This document shows positions 34,958 to 45,698 of a stretch of DNA of 46,825 nucleotides, piece by piece. Numbering within the stretch: position 1 is the stretch's first letter; every line of letters begins with the position of its first letter. Both the position numbers and the translations under genes were made by a program. The notes below the pieces were generated by a model. The model had not been told where the DNA came from. It made no database searches and saw nothing but the letters and a program-made list of their open reading frames with translations. The stretch comes from Cyclostephanos tholiformis (Eukaryota > Bacillariophyta > Thalassiosirophyceae > Thalassiosirales > Thalassiosiraceae), in assembly GCA_036939975.1 (NCBI GenBank), contig JALLPB010000039.1:1-46825 (forward strand), in the 5' to 3' direction.

Positions 34958-36358
34958 CCGTCGGGACCAGGGGATAAGAAACAGCTAATGTGCAAGGATG
35001 TGACAGCTAAATCCGTCGGACCGCTGATTCTCTCTACAGTACTTTTTTTTTTTTTAGTGTACCGAGTCAGCGTAGGAATTAAAGTTCTAAATTAGACAAA
35101 TTGGCTTAGATGTGACACACAACTTTTGTATGTATTCCTATGTATATTTTTTACCCATTTTAATGGCGCGGCTGAAGTATGGCGCATATCGAACCTCCTC
35201 CAAGTCATCTTACCACCAAACCAACTTGGGTTCATCATGCCTCGAGGGCATGGGTTAGGTATTAATAGCCACCCCATCGCGGCAACGTCCTCGCGATGGG
35301 TTGATCGAGATCGCGTACGAAGGATTTTATTTCATTCCTTAAATTGCCTAAGAAAATAATTAATTTAATCAAGGCTGCTATTTTATTTTATATTCTCCCC
35401 CCTCCCAACTCGATCGCCCCCAGAACGATCGAATACCGCTCCCCCTGCGTTACCCGATGGTCGCGCCTCCTCTAATATCCCTCCCCCATCGATAACGCGT
35501 AAATTTGGTTGGTTGTCGTGTGGAATCGCCGATTGGCGGCCGCCTAAAGCCACGACGAAATTCGTTATCTTTATTTTTTTGCCCTGAAATCCGATGGAAG
35601 AAAAGATATGACGGCATCCTCCCCTATCGCCATCGCCCTGCGCGCCATCTCTCCATAACATATCCCAACGATACGGCCACTATTTGGTTGGTTGTTGCGT
35701 CCTCCCATCCAGCAGGAGCCATCGAATTCCGTGGCCCCATCGCCCTCTCTATTTTCATTTTTTTCGTCGCTCTATTTGTTACCCAAAACGATGAGTAAAC
35801 GTCCTCCCCCACGCGTTCCACCCGTTCGCATCGCCTCTCAACCCCCCCCCCCCACCGCCGACACCATCGTTTGGTTGGTTGTTGCTTCGACCCATTGAGC
35901 AAAGGCCATCCAAGACCGGTGCTCCACCCGTCTCTCAGAATCTGTTATTGTATTTGTTTTTCATCCAAAACGACACCCCTGTCGAACCTTAAGGTGAGAA
36001 CACAATCATCGGACAAGGGGCCGCAGTTGACCTTATTGGCGTCGACGCCGGGCGGACTGGTTGCCGTGGCCGGTTTCGTCTCGGCCATGGTGTTTTTGTG
36101 TATTTTTTGTTAGTGTTTTTTGTTAGAGAGAGGCTTACGGAACGAGTACCCCAACGGCAAGGTGGGGCAAAGTGGGGATCGTTGGAAAGGTCTTTTTAAG
36201 GCGGATCGATTTAGCACATCTAATTAACGCCGAACTGTAGAATTTGGAGAGAAATGGACAAAAATAGCTTAGTTGTGATTATAGCGAGGGTGCTAATTAT
36301 CTATGATTTAGTGTCTGTCTCTTATCCCCCGCTGTTTCATATCCCCCGGTCTCTACGG
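34958..36358. mobile_element. Non-autonomous pogo-type element (1.4 kb)
   Basis: Flanked by TA on both sides (34956-34957 and 36359-36360). The terminal inverted repeats match at 24 of 28 bases: the left starts CCGTCGGGACCAGGGGATAA and the right, reversed, CCGTAGAGACCGGGGGATAT. The right end carries a second copy of the GGGGGATAAGAGACA motif, like the transposase-bearing element at 37.2-39.9 kb. A GCGTAGGAATTAAA word lies about 110 bases inside the left end here and about 95 bases inside the right end of that element. No ORF of its own. It holds three 180-base tandem units. It sits 77 bases before the COQ6 start. Confidence 0.7.
35504..36000. repeat. Three tandem ~180-bp units
   Basis: TTTGGTTGGTTGTYG begins each unit at 35504, 35683 and 35870 (periods 179 and 187). 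Units share a pyrimidine-rich body and a CCAAAACGA-like word; similarity is partial. They lie inside the non-autonomous element. Confidence 0.55.
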
Positions 36359-36432
36359 TATTATGATATCACATAAAAGAAAATTACGTGAAGATGAGAG
36401 ATGAGGGAAATGGAGGGAGTGTATCACTACTA

Positions 36433-37066
36433 CCATAGGCTGGGAGATACGAACCAGCTAATGCGTGCCATTGTGACAGCTAAATTGTTAGACTGTTTTT
36501 TCCCACCAACCCCTAGAGTGTGTCGTTTTTTGATTGAAAAAAGGGCTGCGGTAAGTTTCATGAGTCGACCCAAGGAGAGAAGAGGAATTCTCATTAAAAT
36601 AACAATTTGACTGTTTTCATTCCCACCACTGTCGATTTAAATCAGTGTTGTAGGGACGGACTCCCAATAATTAAAATTGCAAACACGTATGAAAATTGCA
36701 AACATGAATGAGAATTGCAAATGCCAACGTAGGAACAATATGATGAAATATTAAAATTACAAACACGTATGAAAATTGCTACCACATATGAAAAATGCAA
36801 AGGGCACATTAAAGACCCATCACGTGTGTGTGATTCGTGACTCAAAATATGTAACAAAAGACATTAAATGTTACAGTTCTGTTAGTCTCAAGTATAAAAA
36901 TGCGTATTTTTTGTGCTGAATGTTTTTGTTCCTGACGAGGGTTTCTGAAAGTGGTCATATCTCGTCGCGATTTAATTCCTCCTGTTTTTTAATTTTCTAA
37001 CTAATTTAGATAGATTTTGTGTCTGGTTCTTATCCCCCGGTGGTTCTTATCCCCTGGGCTATATGG
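36433..37066. mobile_element. Second non-autonomous pogo-type element (MITE, 634 bp)
   Basis: TA at 36431-36432 and 37067-37068 flank imperfect inverted ends: the left reads CCATAGGCTGGGAGATACGA and the right, reversed, CCATATAGCCCAGGGGATAA. The right end has two GGGGATAAGAACCA motifs. The left subterminal CAGCTAATGYGYRM...GTGACAGCTAAAT is shared with the element at 34958. No ORF. Confidence 0.55.
36671..36805. repeat. Degenerate ~19-bp minisatellite
   Basis: About six imperfect units of AAAATTGCAAACACGTATG, with a gap in the middle. It lies inside the 634-bp MITE. Confidence 0.6.
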
Positions 37067-37446
37067 TAGAGACACTCAAAGTAAAAAATACGAATCGTTG
37101 TATAAAAATTTTCGAAGCAATGAATCAAAGCACCAAATAAAAAAGAGAAATATACTGTTGAAGCCGGGGCATAAGAGATGCCGGGGCATAAGAGACACTT
37201 CTCCTTTTCTTAGATTATTAGCACCTCCTATGTATGCCTTAGAGGCTCTCCCTCTCGTTTCTCTTGATCTGCTACGCCTTGGCCTTAGTACAATGCCACA
37301 GACGTTCTTGCATTGACAAGAGCTTTCCAGCAATCCCCTATATGCCCTGGTTGGGCATGGGTGTGGTTTATGGTGCACCCAGGCCCCACCAGGGCCAGGG
37401 CACATAGAACAAAAAAGTAACACACAACCACACACAACCGGCCACC

Positions 37447-37969
37447 ATGGACGCCTCCTCCTGCTGCCTCTGACAGTGCAGCACTTGCACTTATGCCAAA
37501 AATGAGTGGGCCACAGTCAAGTGTGAGATGTGCAGCGCCGTCATCCGTGGTGCAAAGCACCGGGCGTTGCCTGTTCCTGCCTCCATCACCATTGATTCAT
37601 GGCCAGGCAAACTGTCGAGAAAGTTTGCTGCGGCAAAGAAGGAGCCTCCCCCAAGATCCTCCTCCCCCCGTGCATTCATCTGATGTGGTCCTCGACATCG
37701 TTGGGATGATCAAGAACGATTGTGGGCGCTACTGTGAGGAGCACCCTGATGGGTGTGGCGTGGCGGTCATCGTGGACGATATCGTCGTGTGCATCCAAAA
37801 GGAGCTGATCCTTGTTGAGGACTTCCTTTTGGGCAAGGTTAAGATGCGGGAGCAGACCACCCTCACCGTCAACTGGGTGAGTGATGGCATCGACCGCTGT
37901 TGCGTCGGGTTTGTTCCCAAGGTGTACGTCCAACATTCAAGCTGTGGGATGGTGCCTTGTTACAGGTAG
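37447..37969 (+). pseudogene. Second ORF of the pogo-type element, zinc-finger-like
   Basis: An ATG in a strong GCCACCATGG context at 37447 is followed after eight codons by TGA. The same frame then reads CSTCTYAKNEWATVKCEMC, a C-x2-C-x11-C-x2-C finger resembling the RanBP2/NZF type (which normally has x10), and continues through IRGAKHRALPVPASITIDSW to a stop near 37680. A frameshift then leads to a second protein-like stretch (VLDIVGMIKNDCGRYCEEHP, GVAVIVDDIVVCIQKELI, WVSDGIDRCCVGFVPKVY) ending at 37969. It runs opposite to the transposase. Function unknown; accessory or captured gene. Confidence 0.45.
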
Positions 37970-38213
37970 TGTTTGTCAGTGCGCCGAACGACCCCTCTTT
38001 GATTGTCCACCACAAGTATCATCATTAATGCGGGTACGCGTGGGCTGCAGTGATTTCAGCACTCCCACGTGGTGTGCAGGTATTTCATGATAAATTCAAG
38101 GCAATGATGAGTTAAAGAAGAGAATAGTGATTTAATTAATAAATAATTCTTTAATTTAATAACATATAAAATAATATGCACAATGCCCACCGCCGTATCC
38201 CCCCTCCCCTCAG

Positions 38214-39647
38214 TCAGTCATTGCCCTTGTCTTCACTGTCGTCATTGTCACTCTCCTCCCCCTCCTCATCACTGTCAAACAGTGAATCATCGTACGTGTA
38301 ACTGTCCATGTTGCCTTCGCTGTCATCCCTGCCATTGTTGCCATTGCCACCATCATCGCTGCTGCCGGTGTTGGCCACGACGGCATCCTCTGGGTTGACA
38401 AAACCTGGGAACCAGTCATACCCCGTCTTGCACCACGCATTGCACAATACCCGGGACCCCACCATCTCCCAAAAAACTGCTGCCATCCACTCACTTACCT
38501 CCTTGCGCACTGCGTCTTGGACCTCATTTGTCTCATTGAGGAGGTCGACCAACCACTCCTCCCATATCCGGCGGCAGCGAGCCTTGAACGATCGGTTCAC
38601 ACTGACATCAAGCAGCTGGCACAGCCCCGTGCAGCCGCCAGGGATGTGGATTACCTCGACGCCCAACTTCACAATCCTTGACACGACCAATGCCATCATG
38701 TGGCATTGGTACAAATCTAGGAGGAGGACAGGCTGCACCCCATCCGACGGCGGGTTCACCACAAGGTACACTCTGAGTACCTCATCAACCCACTGCTGCA
38801 TCGCCAGTTCATCCATCCACGTGGCAATTTGGCACACGTAGATGGACGTTGGATTGAAGCAAGGGAGCTCTTTATGCGCAATCATTCCTTTGGGCTTACC
38901 TTTGAAGATGATCATCAGCGTGAGGAAGTTGCCAGCAGCCATGACGGTGAGGGCGGCTGTTGCTCTCTTCATCTGATTCCACGTCTTGCAGATATGGACC
39001 GTCTTTGCGCCCCTCTTTTCCAGGGTTCTTGACAAATGATAGGAGAAGTGGAGGGGGGTTTAGTCCATGTTGAAGATCCAACAGAATCACGATGCGGACC
39101 GACGAGGAGCAGACGGATCTCTTTGAGGAAGGCCATCGCCTCCTTGCTCACCTCGGCAATAGAGCGAGTCGACTATTTGGTTGCTCGGCGATAAACATAA
39201 TTATGTTTCCGCATAAAGTGACCAACGGCCTTCAACTTAGTGTTTAAGGACTTCGGCCCAAACTTATCATGGAGCAGGGCTGACCTTCAAGGAGACCAAT
39301 GTGTGTTTCACATTGATTCCCTGCTCACACTTCTCGAAGGCAAAGTGGAGGAGCTTGCCTTCAATGGCTGCAAGCTGCCTCAAAGGGCCATCAAGGAGAG
39401 CCTTCCTCTTCTTGGCTCGCCGCTCCTCTGCAATGGCAGTGCAGATCTTGGGGACTTCATGGTGCCAGTGAGCCAGAAGTTGGAAGGGTATGCCAAGAAC
39501 TTGAGCAGCTTGGCGGATGGATATATTACACTCCCGCTGCAAGTGCTTGCTCTCCTCCAGAAGCATAAGCTTCTGGACGAGAGCATACCGCTTGCGGACC
39601 TTGCTGCTTGCTCCCCCAGGCGGGTGGAGGAGGATGGAGCAAGGCAT
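38214..39647 (-). pseudogene. Pogo/Tigger-type DDE transposase, inactivated
   Basis: The N-terminal part (39647-39267) has a helix-turn-helix (SIRQAAQVLGIPFQLLAHW) typical of CENP-B/pogo transposases. The catalytic part (39035-38214) has VLLLDLYQCHMM (second Asp), IPGGCTGLCQLLDVSVN (third Asp) and an acidic tail. Between them the frame shifts at least twice and there are stops, including TAG at 39173-39175. A TAA at 39060-39062 falls immediately after the first catalytic Asp in FNMD-stop-TPLHF, where the family has Gln. CAA to TAA is one transition. It cannot encode a full transposase. Confidence 0.85.
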
Positions 39648-39902
39648 TGCAAGAGGGAAGTGGGAGCATTTTTTTCAATCAAATGGACGAATTTGGCGAG
39701 GAGGGGGTATGAGTATGGCGCACCCCGTGCGCCAAATTTTGAAACCAAAAGCCTACAAAGGAACAGTACAAAAAAGTTGCATAGAAAAGGAATTTTAATT
39801 CCTACGCACAGATAGTACAACCCCACAAAAAAACTAATCCAAGAGAATTAGCCCTTGCTTTTCTGCAGTCCATGTGTCTCTTATGTCCTGGCTTCAATGG
39901 TA

Positions 39903-40620
39903 GGCACTTGATGAGATGATATCATTATTTGAATACATAGTTATGTGCTGGGGACATTGATCACGGAATGAAGTTAGCGCATTCCATTGGGGTTCGATGG
40001 CATCATGCTCTGCTGATTTCTGGGTTAGTAATAGTAGTCAAGCAGTGCCATAATACAAGAAGGGTGACAACAGCATGGGCAGCAAGAAAAGAATATAATA
40101 TCCCCCACGTCTAATGGAAGCACGGGTCATAGCAAACCTGAAATGATTGGTAAATTCCATGGAGAAGCCAACAATATTTCTGACAGCTGCAGCGCTGCTG
40201 CCTGCAACATATTGCCAAATGCCTCAGGGAAGTTGATGAGCAGTATATAGGGCTCCGCCACAGAAGCCTACGGCTCCGGAGGAAAAATATCACATCAAGA
40301 TCTTTGGTGAACCAAACTATTTTTGCTATGAGAACCTTACAGCCTATTTTGCTAGTGACAACAAAGAATTCCTGGGCATTGGCCCATTCTGCGGGTGGGG
40401 ACTTATCACGGTGTGCTATGATGGGTGCCTTGAGCAAGGGGACGACTGTATACGCCTCAAGCAAAGCAATGACAAAACAATCTGGTGCTTGCAATGAATC
40501 TCCGTGCAATGGTAAGCTTTAGCAACAACAATGAGGGCATGAACCGTCTGTCCCCACAAGGATGGGGGGGGAGCAGAGTGGGATCTGCTGATCTGCTGAG
40601 CCAGCAACAATGTAAGGGGG
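39903..40620. other. Intergenic, possible retroelement debris
   Basis: No intact gene. A plus-strand stretch near 40304-40500 reads as protein-like (GEPNYFCYENLTAYF, IGPFCGWGLITVCYDGCLEQ) and may be the upstream part of the Gag-like relic that follows. Confidence 0.35.
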
Positions 40621-40623
40621 CAC

Positions 40624-41630
40624 CTCAACTCACAGGATAACGTGGTCGCCCTCAAGGGCCATTGTGTTGGTGTGGTAAACCCTGCAGGGATCCCCACCAT
40701 CTGGGGCTCCTTCCAACAAACAAAAGAGATTGCCTCACACTGCTACAACCTACAAGTAGGCATGCCTCATTGGAGCAAGACTACAGGCAAGGATAATGAT
40801 AAGGCTCCTTTTTTCATCGAACAAATGGGGAAGGACATTGCGGGGCTAAATTTTAACCCGGGGAAAGTGGTCCCTATGTTTGCATCAGCACAAGGGGGAT
40901 ATTGATCCTCACGTGCTCCCCCAATTGGCACATGAGGTCAAAAAATTAAGGATTTTGAGGAAGCACAGTGGGCAATGGCCCATATGGCCCAATACAATGA
41001 AGTGTGTTGCCGGTAGAAGGCACCGCCCAGCCTGCCCCCAGATAATTATTTTGAGCTGTGACTGAGCTTTAATACATTTTGCGTGCTCATGTGGACACTT
41101 TTTGGGGATGAGGCCTCCTCAAGGTCTCCAAAATACTCAATGAACAAGAAGTCCACATCGTTTGTGAATCAGTCATGGTTGACATGTATTGTCACATAAC
41201 CTGGGCAATTCTGTCTACTGGATGGTCTTTTTTCAACACTATCCTTGGTGAGTTGCAATTTCAAGGGAGGGACCAAGTCAAATGGCCCATGAGCTTGATT
41301 CACAATATCATGGACAATGTCTGCTTCACCATGTCCATTGACTGCCCCATGTACCTTGTTGAATGGCTCACATCTGCACCAATTGGCCAGAAGATGGCAG
41401 GGGGCGGGAGCAGTGGTGGTGGGGGGTGATCCAAATGAGCAAGGGGGATGCAATGCTTCTGGTGGGGGGAGCAAAGCACAATGGCTACAACAGCAACATC
41501 AGCAGCCATGGGTAGACAGCCGCCTCCTTCACAATGCAGCTATGATGGTGGACTACATTGCAGCAAGGGTAGGGGCTGCACTAGAGAATTCCCACCACAA
41601 AGAAAAAAACACTCCTTCTTGTTCCACTTA
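40624..41630 (+). pseudogene. Gag-like retroelement relic
   Basis: Protein-like sequence continues across several frames: NVVALKGHCVGVVNPAGIPT, DKAPFFIEQMGKDIAGLNFN, KVVPMFASAQGG, then FEEAQWAMAHMAQYNEV, PSLPPDNYFEL, then LNEQEVHIVCESVMV, CHITWAILSTGWSFFNTIL and finally AMMVDYIAAR. At least three frame changes and two stops separate them. The order and wording recall the Gag-like first ORF of long diatom retroelements as I remember it. I cannot name the family. No polymerase follows directly. Confidence 0.35.
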
Positions 41631-41639
41631 GGCAAAAAT

Positions 41640-42990
41640 TCTAACTCCTCCGCTTGCTGATTTTGTTGAACACCATGTTCAACAAAAATGACCCCCATGT
41701 CCTCTTTTCTGTGATTATCTATGGCAAGCTCATGGCTTTGGCGATGTAGTTGCATGGGGTCCTCACTTGGGCATGTGACTATGTGGCCAAAACCATGAGT
41801 TTGCCACTCCCCGCGGTGAAAAGCCTCCCCCAGCACACACAACAATCAACATGACAATGATAAAATTCTGCATTCTGCAGTGGAAATCATCCCCCCTCAT
41901 TACTGATTCCTTCCCCCCTCACCCAACGTTCAATAGACCCCCCTCAACATGCCATATACCATAGTGAAGCATGTTGGGGTTGGAGGGGGTCCATCATCCC
42001 ATCAATATCAACAGGAAAAAATTGACACCAAAAATTGACATTTTCATGTCATCTTCCCTCCCATCAACCTTCTTTCGGTTCCAACATCTTCTCTCCCCAG
42101 ACTGTTCAGACATTTGTAATCATTATGTCAAATGTCTCTGGTGAGGATAGCACTAGAGGGAGTTGAGAAGCAAGGTTAATACTAAATATTTGTGTATTTT
42201 TATTCCCCTTATTTTTAATTACTTCTCCCTCTCCACTCTTCTAACTCCTCTTTCATGTTTATCTTTCATCAAAACAGATACACGGCTTGCACAGATTCTG
42301 GAGGAGATGGGATAGGGGATAGTCTGGGAGGGGGGGTGGGGGAGGCATAAAATTCTGGGAGGACAGATGGATGCCAGAGTAAGACTATGCAATGCAACAA
42401 TCAACAAGAAAGGATGGTCATAATGAGAGGCAGATGCAAAAATCAACAAATGGAGGGGCACGATGAGAGACAGAGGCGCTGGCTGAGAGGCAGAAGGAAG
42501 CAAATGGAGAAAAGTGGGGCACACCAGCATGATGGTGCAACAAGATGGTGGCCTGATGAAATGTCATTGTGCCCGGCATTGGTGCAATGGCATAATGAGA
42601 GGGGGCAGATCAACGTGATTGTTGAGACAATGTAAATGAATATTCTTATCAACGAATCGACATTGGGATTTGAGATAATTATATATTATGAGCAGAAGCT
42701 CTCTACTCTGTCGTAACTAAGATCCTAAGGGGAGATGCTTCTTGTGAAGGAGGAGCAGATGTTGTGTGGTCGCGAATGAGTGCGTCACGCCAGCTGATGT
42801 TCTTCGTATTGGGAGCAAAAGGTACGGGGATCAGCTTATGGCTAAGGGATGGTACTTTAGTACCAGAGGGCTTTGCCCAAACACACTCCCGCAGTGAAGC
42901 GGCAGTCTTAGGGACTTGGGGCTTCATCGGAATGTTATCCAAGATTGGCTGAAGGACTGGGCAAGGTGGGAATATTGGATCTTGTGAATA
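41640..42990. other. Repeat-like region without a gene
   Basis: AT- and pyrimidine-rich sequence with interrupted frames. It may hold the 3' end or LTR of the copia-like element to its right, but I found no matching LTR pair. Confidence 0.35.
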
Positions 42991-42992
42991 GT

Positions 42993-44370
42993 TCAAAGGA
43001 CATTCATGAGGAATGCACGCATAATGCGGAATTTGGAGCCTTGGAGTGGTTTGGTGAGGATATTGGCCCACATTTCTTCCATTGGACAATACTTGAGGGT
43101 GAGTTCACCAGCTTTGTGATGATTTTGTATGTAAAGATATTTGGCTTTGATGTGTTTTGAACGTTTAGAGCTGGACACGTAGCCATTCTTTGCCAGCGAT
43201 AGGGTACTCATGTTGTCTTGGTAGACTATGTTTGTTGATATGGTGTATCCTTGGGCTTCTAGAAAGTGTCGAGTCCAGAGAATATCACTGGATTTGTCAT
43301 ATAACCCGATAAGCTTGCTCTCCGTGGAGCTTTTAGAAGGTATTTTGTGCTTAGTGGAAGAACTTGTTGTCGTGCCCTTTCCAAAGGTAAGGAGAGAGCC
43401 CATGTGGCCCTTGCAGTCGTCATGTGTCTGGTGCAACGCATCAACATACCAGATAACATCTGTGAGGGATGCAGTGTGAAGAGTGAGAGTAAGGCGACTG
43501 GTTGAAAGGAGGTATTTGAGTAGGCGCTTGAGCTTGCCCCAATCATCTTCGTTGGGAGATTTAACTCTGGTGGTAAGGAAGGCAACTGTTGTTTGGATGT
43601 CACGCTGGACACGTGAAAGGAATAGGAGTTGAACTGTGGTATGATGATACGCACAAGCTTGTTCCTCAGGTAAGAGTTTGGATGCCAAAGGAGGTCGGAC
43701 TTCTAAAGAGGTGGTCACTTGCAGGAGACGTGGTGGATCCAGTGATTTTTTTGGGGAAGGCATCAATTATTTTGGTGACATAAGGGATCATGTCAAAAGA
43801 TACAGAGTCTGGCATGGAGAAGTCAATGGTCATGCCAAGGTAATCATGATGAGGGCCGCGAGTAACGTTTAGCTTCTTGTCGGCAGTGTCATATCTGTTA
43901 GCTAACCAGTCAAGAATTCGGGATACGGCAAAAGAATCTTGGTGTCCAATAAATAGGTCATCAATGTGCCAGCAGATAGTCATCTGTTTGCTGTTTATGT
44001 CTTTGTTTGCAACACATGGGTCATAAGGATTGGTAGTGAATCCGATAGAGATAAGGTCAGCAACAAGTTTATGGTAAAATTTGGGTCTGGTAGCGGCATA
44101 GGTTCGGGTGGAATAGTGATGACCACTGGGGTTGTTGCAAATTGCATCTGATACATCCTCTCCGTGATCCAACTTCTCGATCGGATAGTCAGCGATCTGA
44201 TTGAAGGAATGGTTAAAAAGGGCGGCATCGTTGGTGCTGGTATTGTCAAAGAATCCACTGGCATTGTGGTTACCTTTGTTGGTGTTGTTGTTTTGGTAGC
44301 ATCCATTACGGCGACCACCACCAATGGCGCATCTGTTGGAAGAATTTACTAGGGCTCCTCCCAATACCAA
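42993..44370 (-). pseudogene. Copia-like retrotransposon polymerase, truncated
   Basis: The minus strand carries the C-terminal part of a Ty1/copia Pol. Reverse transcriptase is from about 44100 (RPKFYHKLVADLISIGF, ICWHIDDLFIGHQD with the DD pair) to 43700; RNase H follows (IWYVDALHQ, KGHMGSLLTFGKG, SSTESKLIGLYDK, VYQDNMSTLSL, MWANILTKPLQG). A frameshift near 43700 separates the two parts. Before the reverse transcriptase an unrelated Asn/Thr-rich stretch replaces the rest of Pol, so integrase, protease and most of Gag are missing, probably through an internal deletion. No LTRs are recognised. Upstream lies the N at 44464. Confidence 0.8.
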
Positions 44371-44463
44371 AATTTGTCACTTGTTTCACGTTAGTGTTGA
44401 CCAGATCCCAATGGTCGAGTCGATGGTTTGGAGTAACTATTCACTTCTTAGTTTTAGATGTTT

Positions 44464-44464
44464 N
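44464..44464. other. Assembly join (single N)
   Basis: One N between the retrotransposon sequence on the left and a different gene on the right. No duplicated flank is seen, so sequence may be missing here. Confidence 0.7.
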
Positions 44465-44987
44465 GAGAAGATGGCCACCTACATTGGGACCAAGTTTGGG
44501 GATGATGCGGCTCAGGAGTACGACGGACGCACGTCACGTCGGACCAATGCGCGCCAGGCTCGCCGAGAGACGTCTGTATCAGCGCGAAATCGTCGACGCC
44601 GTCGACGAGTATCTCGCAAGGTCGGATGGGCGATAGGTCGACGTATCTCGACGAGTACGTCGTATCGCGCGCATCGTTCGGATCGGATCGCGACCATTTC
44701 GTGCCAACCACGGCGATAACGATCGTCGTCATCGCAAGGAGGAGGAGGAGGATCGATGATCCGCCGCCGACGCACCGGCGGGCGGGGGGGGAACGATCGT
44801 CGTCCGTTACGGTCGTTCCGACGATGATATCGAGCTCCATGTGCGCATTCTCATTGCTCGTGTCGTCGTAATCTTCTACCGGGGCGGCGTTGGTCGTGGA
44901 ATCGGAAATGCCGTTGGGGATGGACTGGTACGAGCCGCGATTGCCGTTGGCGGTGGCGGTGGCGGCGGCGATGGTAGGGACGCCCAT
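44465..44987 (-). CDS. Single-pass membrane protein, 3' end lost at gap
   Basis: From the Met at 44987 about 174 residues can be read before the N at 44464. Residues 1-70 are Thr/Asn/Asp-rich and soluble, 79-96 are a clear membrane segment (LLLLLAMTTIVIAVVG), and the rest (VDLSPIRPCEILVDGVDDFA) looks like the start of an outside or lumenal domain. No signal peptide, so a type II orientation is likely. I do not recognise the family. The last about 25 residues may already be wrong or intronic. Divergent from the WD40-like gene. Confidence 0.5.
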
Positions 44988-45468
44988 CGTGGCGGTTTCC
45001 CGGTTTTTGCAAAAAAAAATTGTGAAGTCATCATTTTTTTTGCAGTTTCGCTCCAGTTGTCATTAATGTTTTTATTTATTCAACGAACACAACTGCACCA
45101 GGGACTTCCGGACACCGAAATGACCGCAAGACAGCGGTCTACAAGATGAGATGGTGAGACTTGTATTTTATATGGGCTTTGAGGGAGTTAGATCTAAAAA
45201 TGCGTTGTCCGGGTTATTTCTGTTCTGTGGTGTTATTTTTTAAAATTGCTGGTGTCAGACATGTTCGGGAATAAACTCGTCCTAATTGCCATAAATATCT
45301 GCTTCCGAAACATTTCCCCGCCAATCAAAACGAAAAAAAAACTTCCGGACAGACAGACGGCAGGAGAGATGGAGGAGCCTCTTATTTTTTACGTATGTAG
45401 GTACCATGGTTGGTACCGATCCACGACAACAACATAATATTATTGTCTCATCCAACATTCCGCACATC
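44988..45468. other. Intergenic between divergent genes
   Basis: 481 bases holding the upstream regions of the membrane-protein gene (-) and the WD40-like gene (+). No repeat or small gene recognised. Confidence 0.5.
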
Positions 45469-45664
45469 ATGGAGGCCGCCAGCGTGGTAGCAGCACAGTG
45501 CGAGGAGGTGGACGGAGTCAATCATCGTCCCCTCCCACCTCCGGTCGGAGGCGCGTCACGACGAAGGAATATGATAACGAAATGTCGCCTCGCCCTCCAC
45601 GGCGCCGCCGGGAATTCCCGTCCGCATTCCCTCCTTTGGGTACGTGCCCCCTCCGAGCGCGAGA

Positions 45665-45698
<34 letters not shown>

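Larger units (their letters stand above)
37155..39900. mobile_element. Pogo-type DNA transposon with dead transposase (2.7 kb)
   Basis: TA at 37153-37154 and 39901-39902 flanks inverted ends matching at 20 of 24 bases: the left starts CTGTTGAAGCCGGGGCATAA and the right, reversed, CCATTGAAGCCAGGACATAA. The left end carries a 17-base direct repeat (GCCGGGGCATAAGAGAY twice), probably a transposase-binding site. Inside are a minus-strand DDE transposase relic (38214-39647) and a plus-strand second ORF relic (37447-37969). Both are broken, so the element cannot move by itself. Confidence 0.75.

Noticed and set aside
35504..36000. Regularly spaced repeats as a possible CRISPR array
   Set aside because: Only three degenerate units with about 180-base period in a eukaryotic transposon; no short conserved repeat with unique spacers.
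37676..37936. Minus-strand frame opposite the zinc-finger ORF
   Set aside because: The plus-strand reading has the Cys pattern and coherent strands; the minus one is its mirror.
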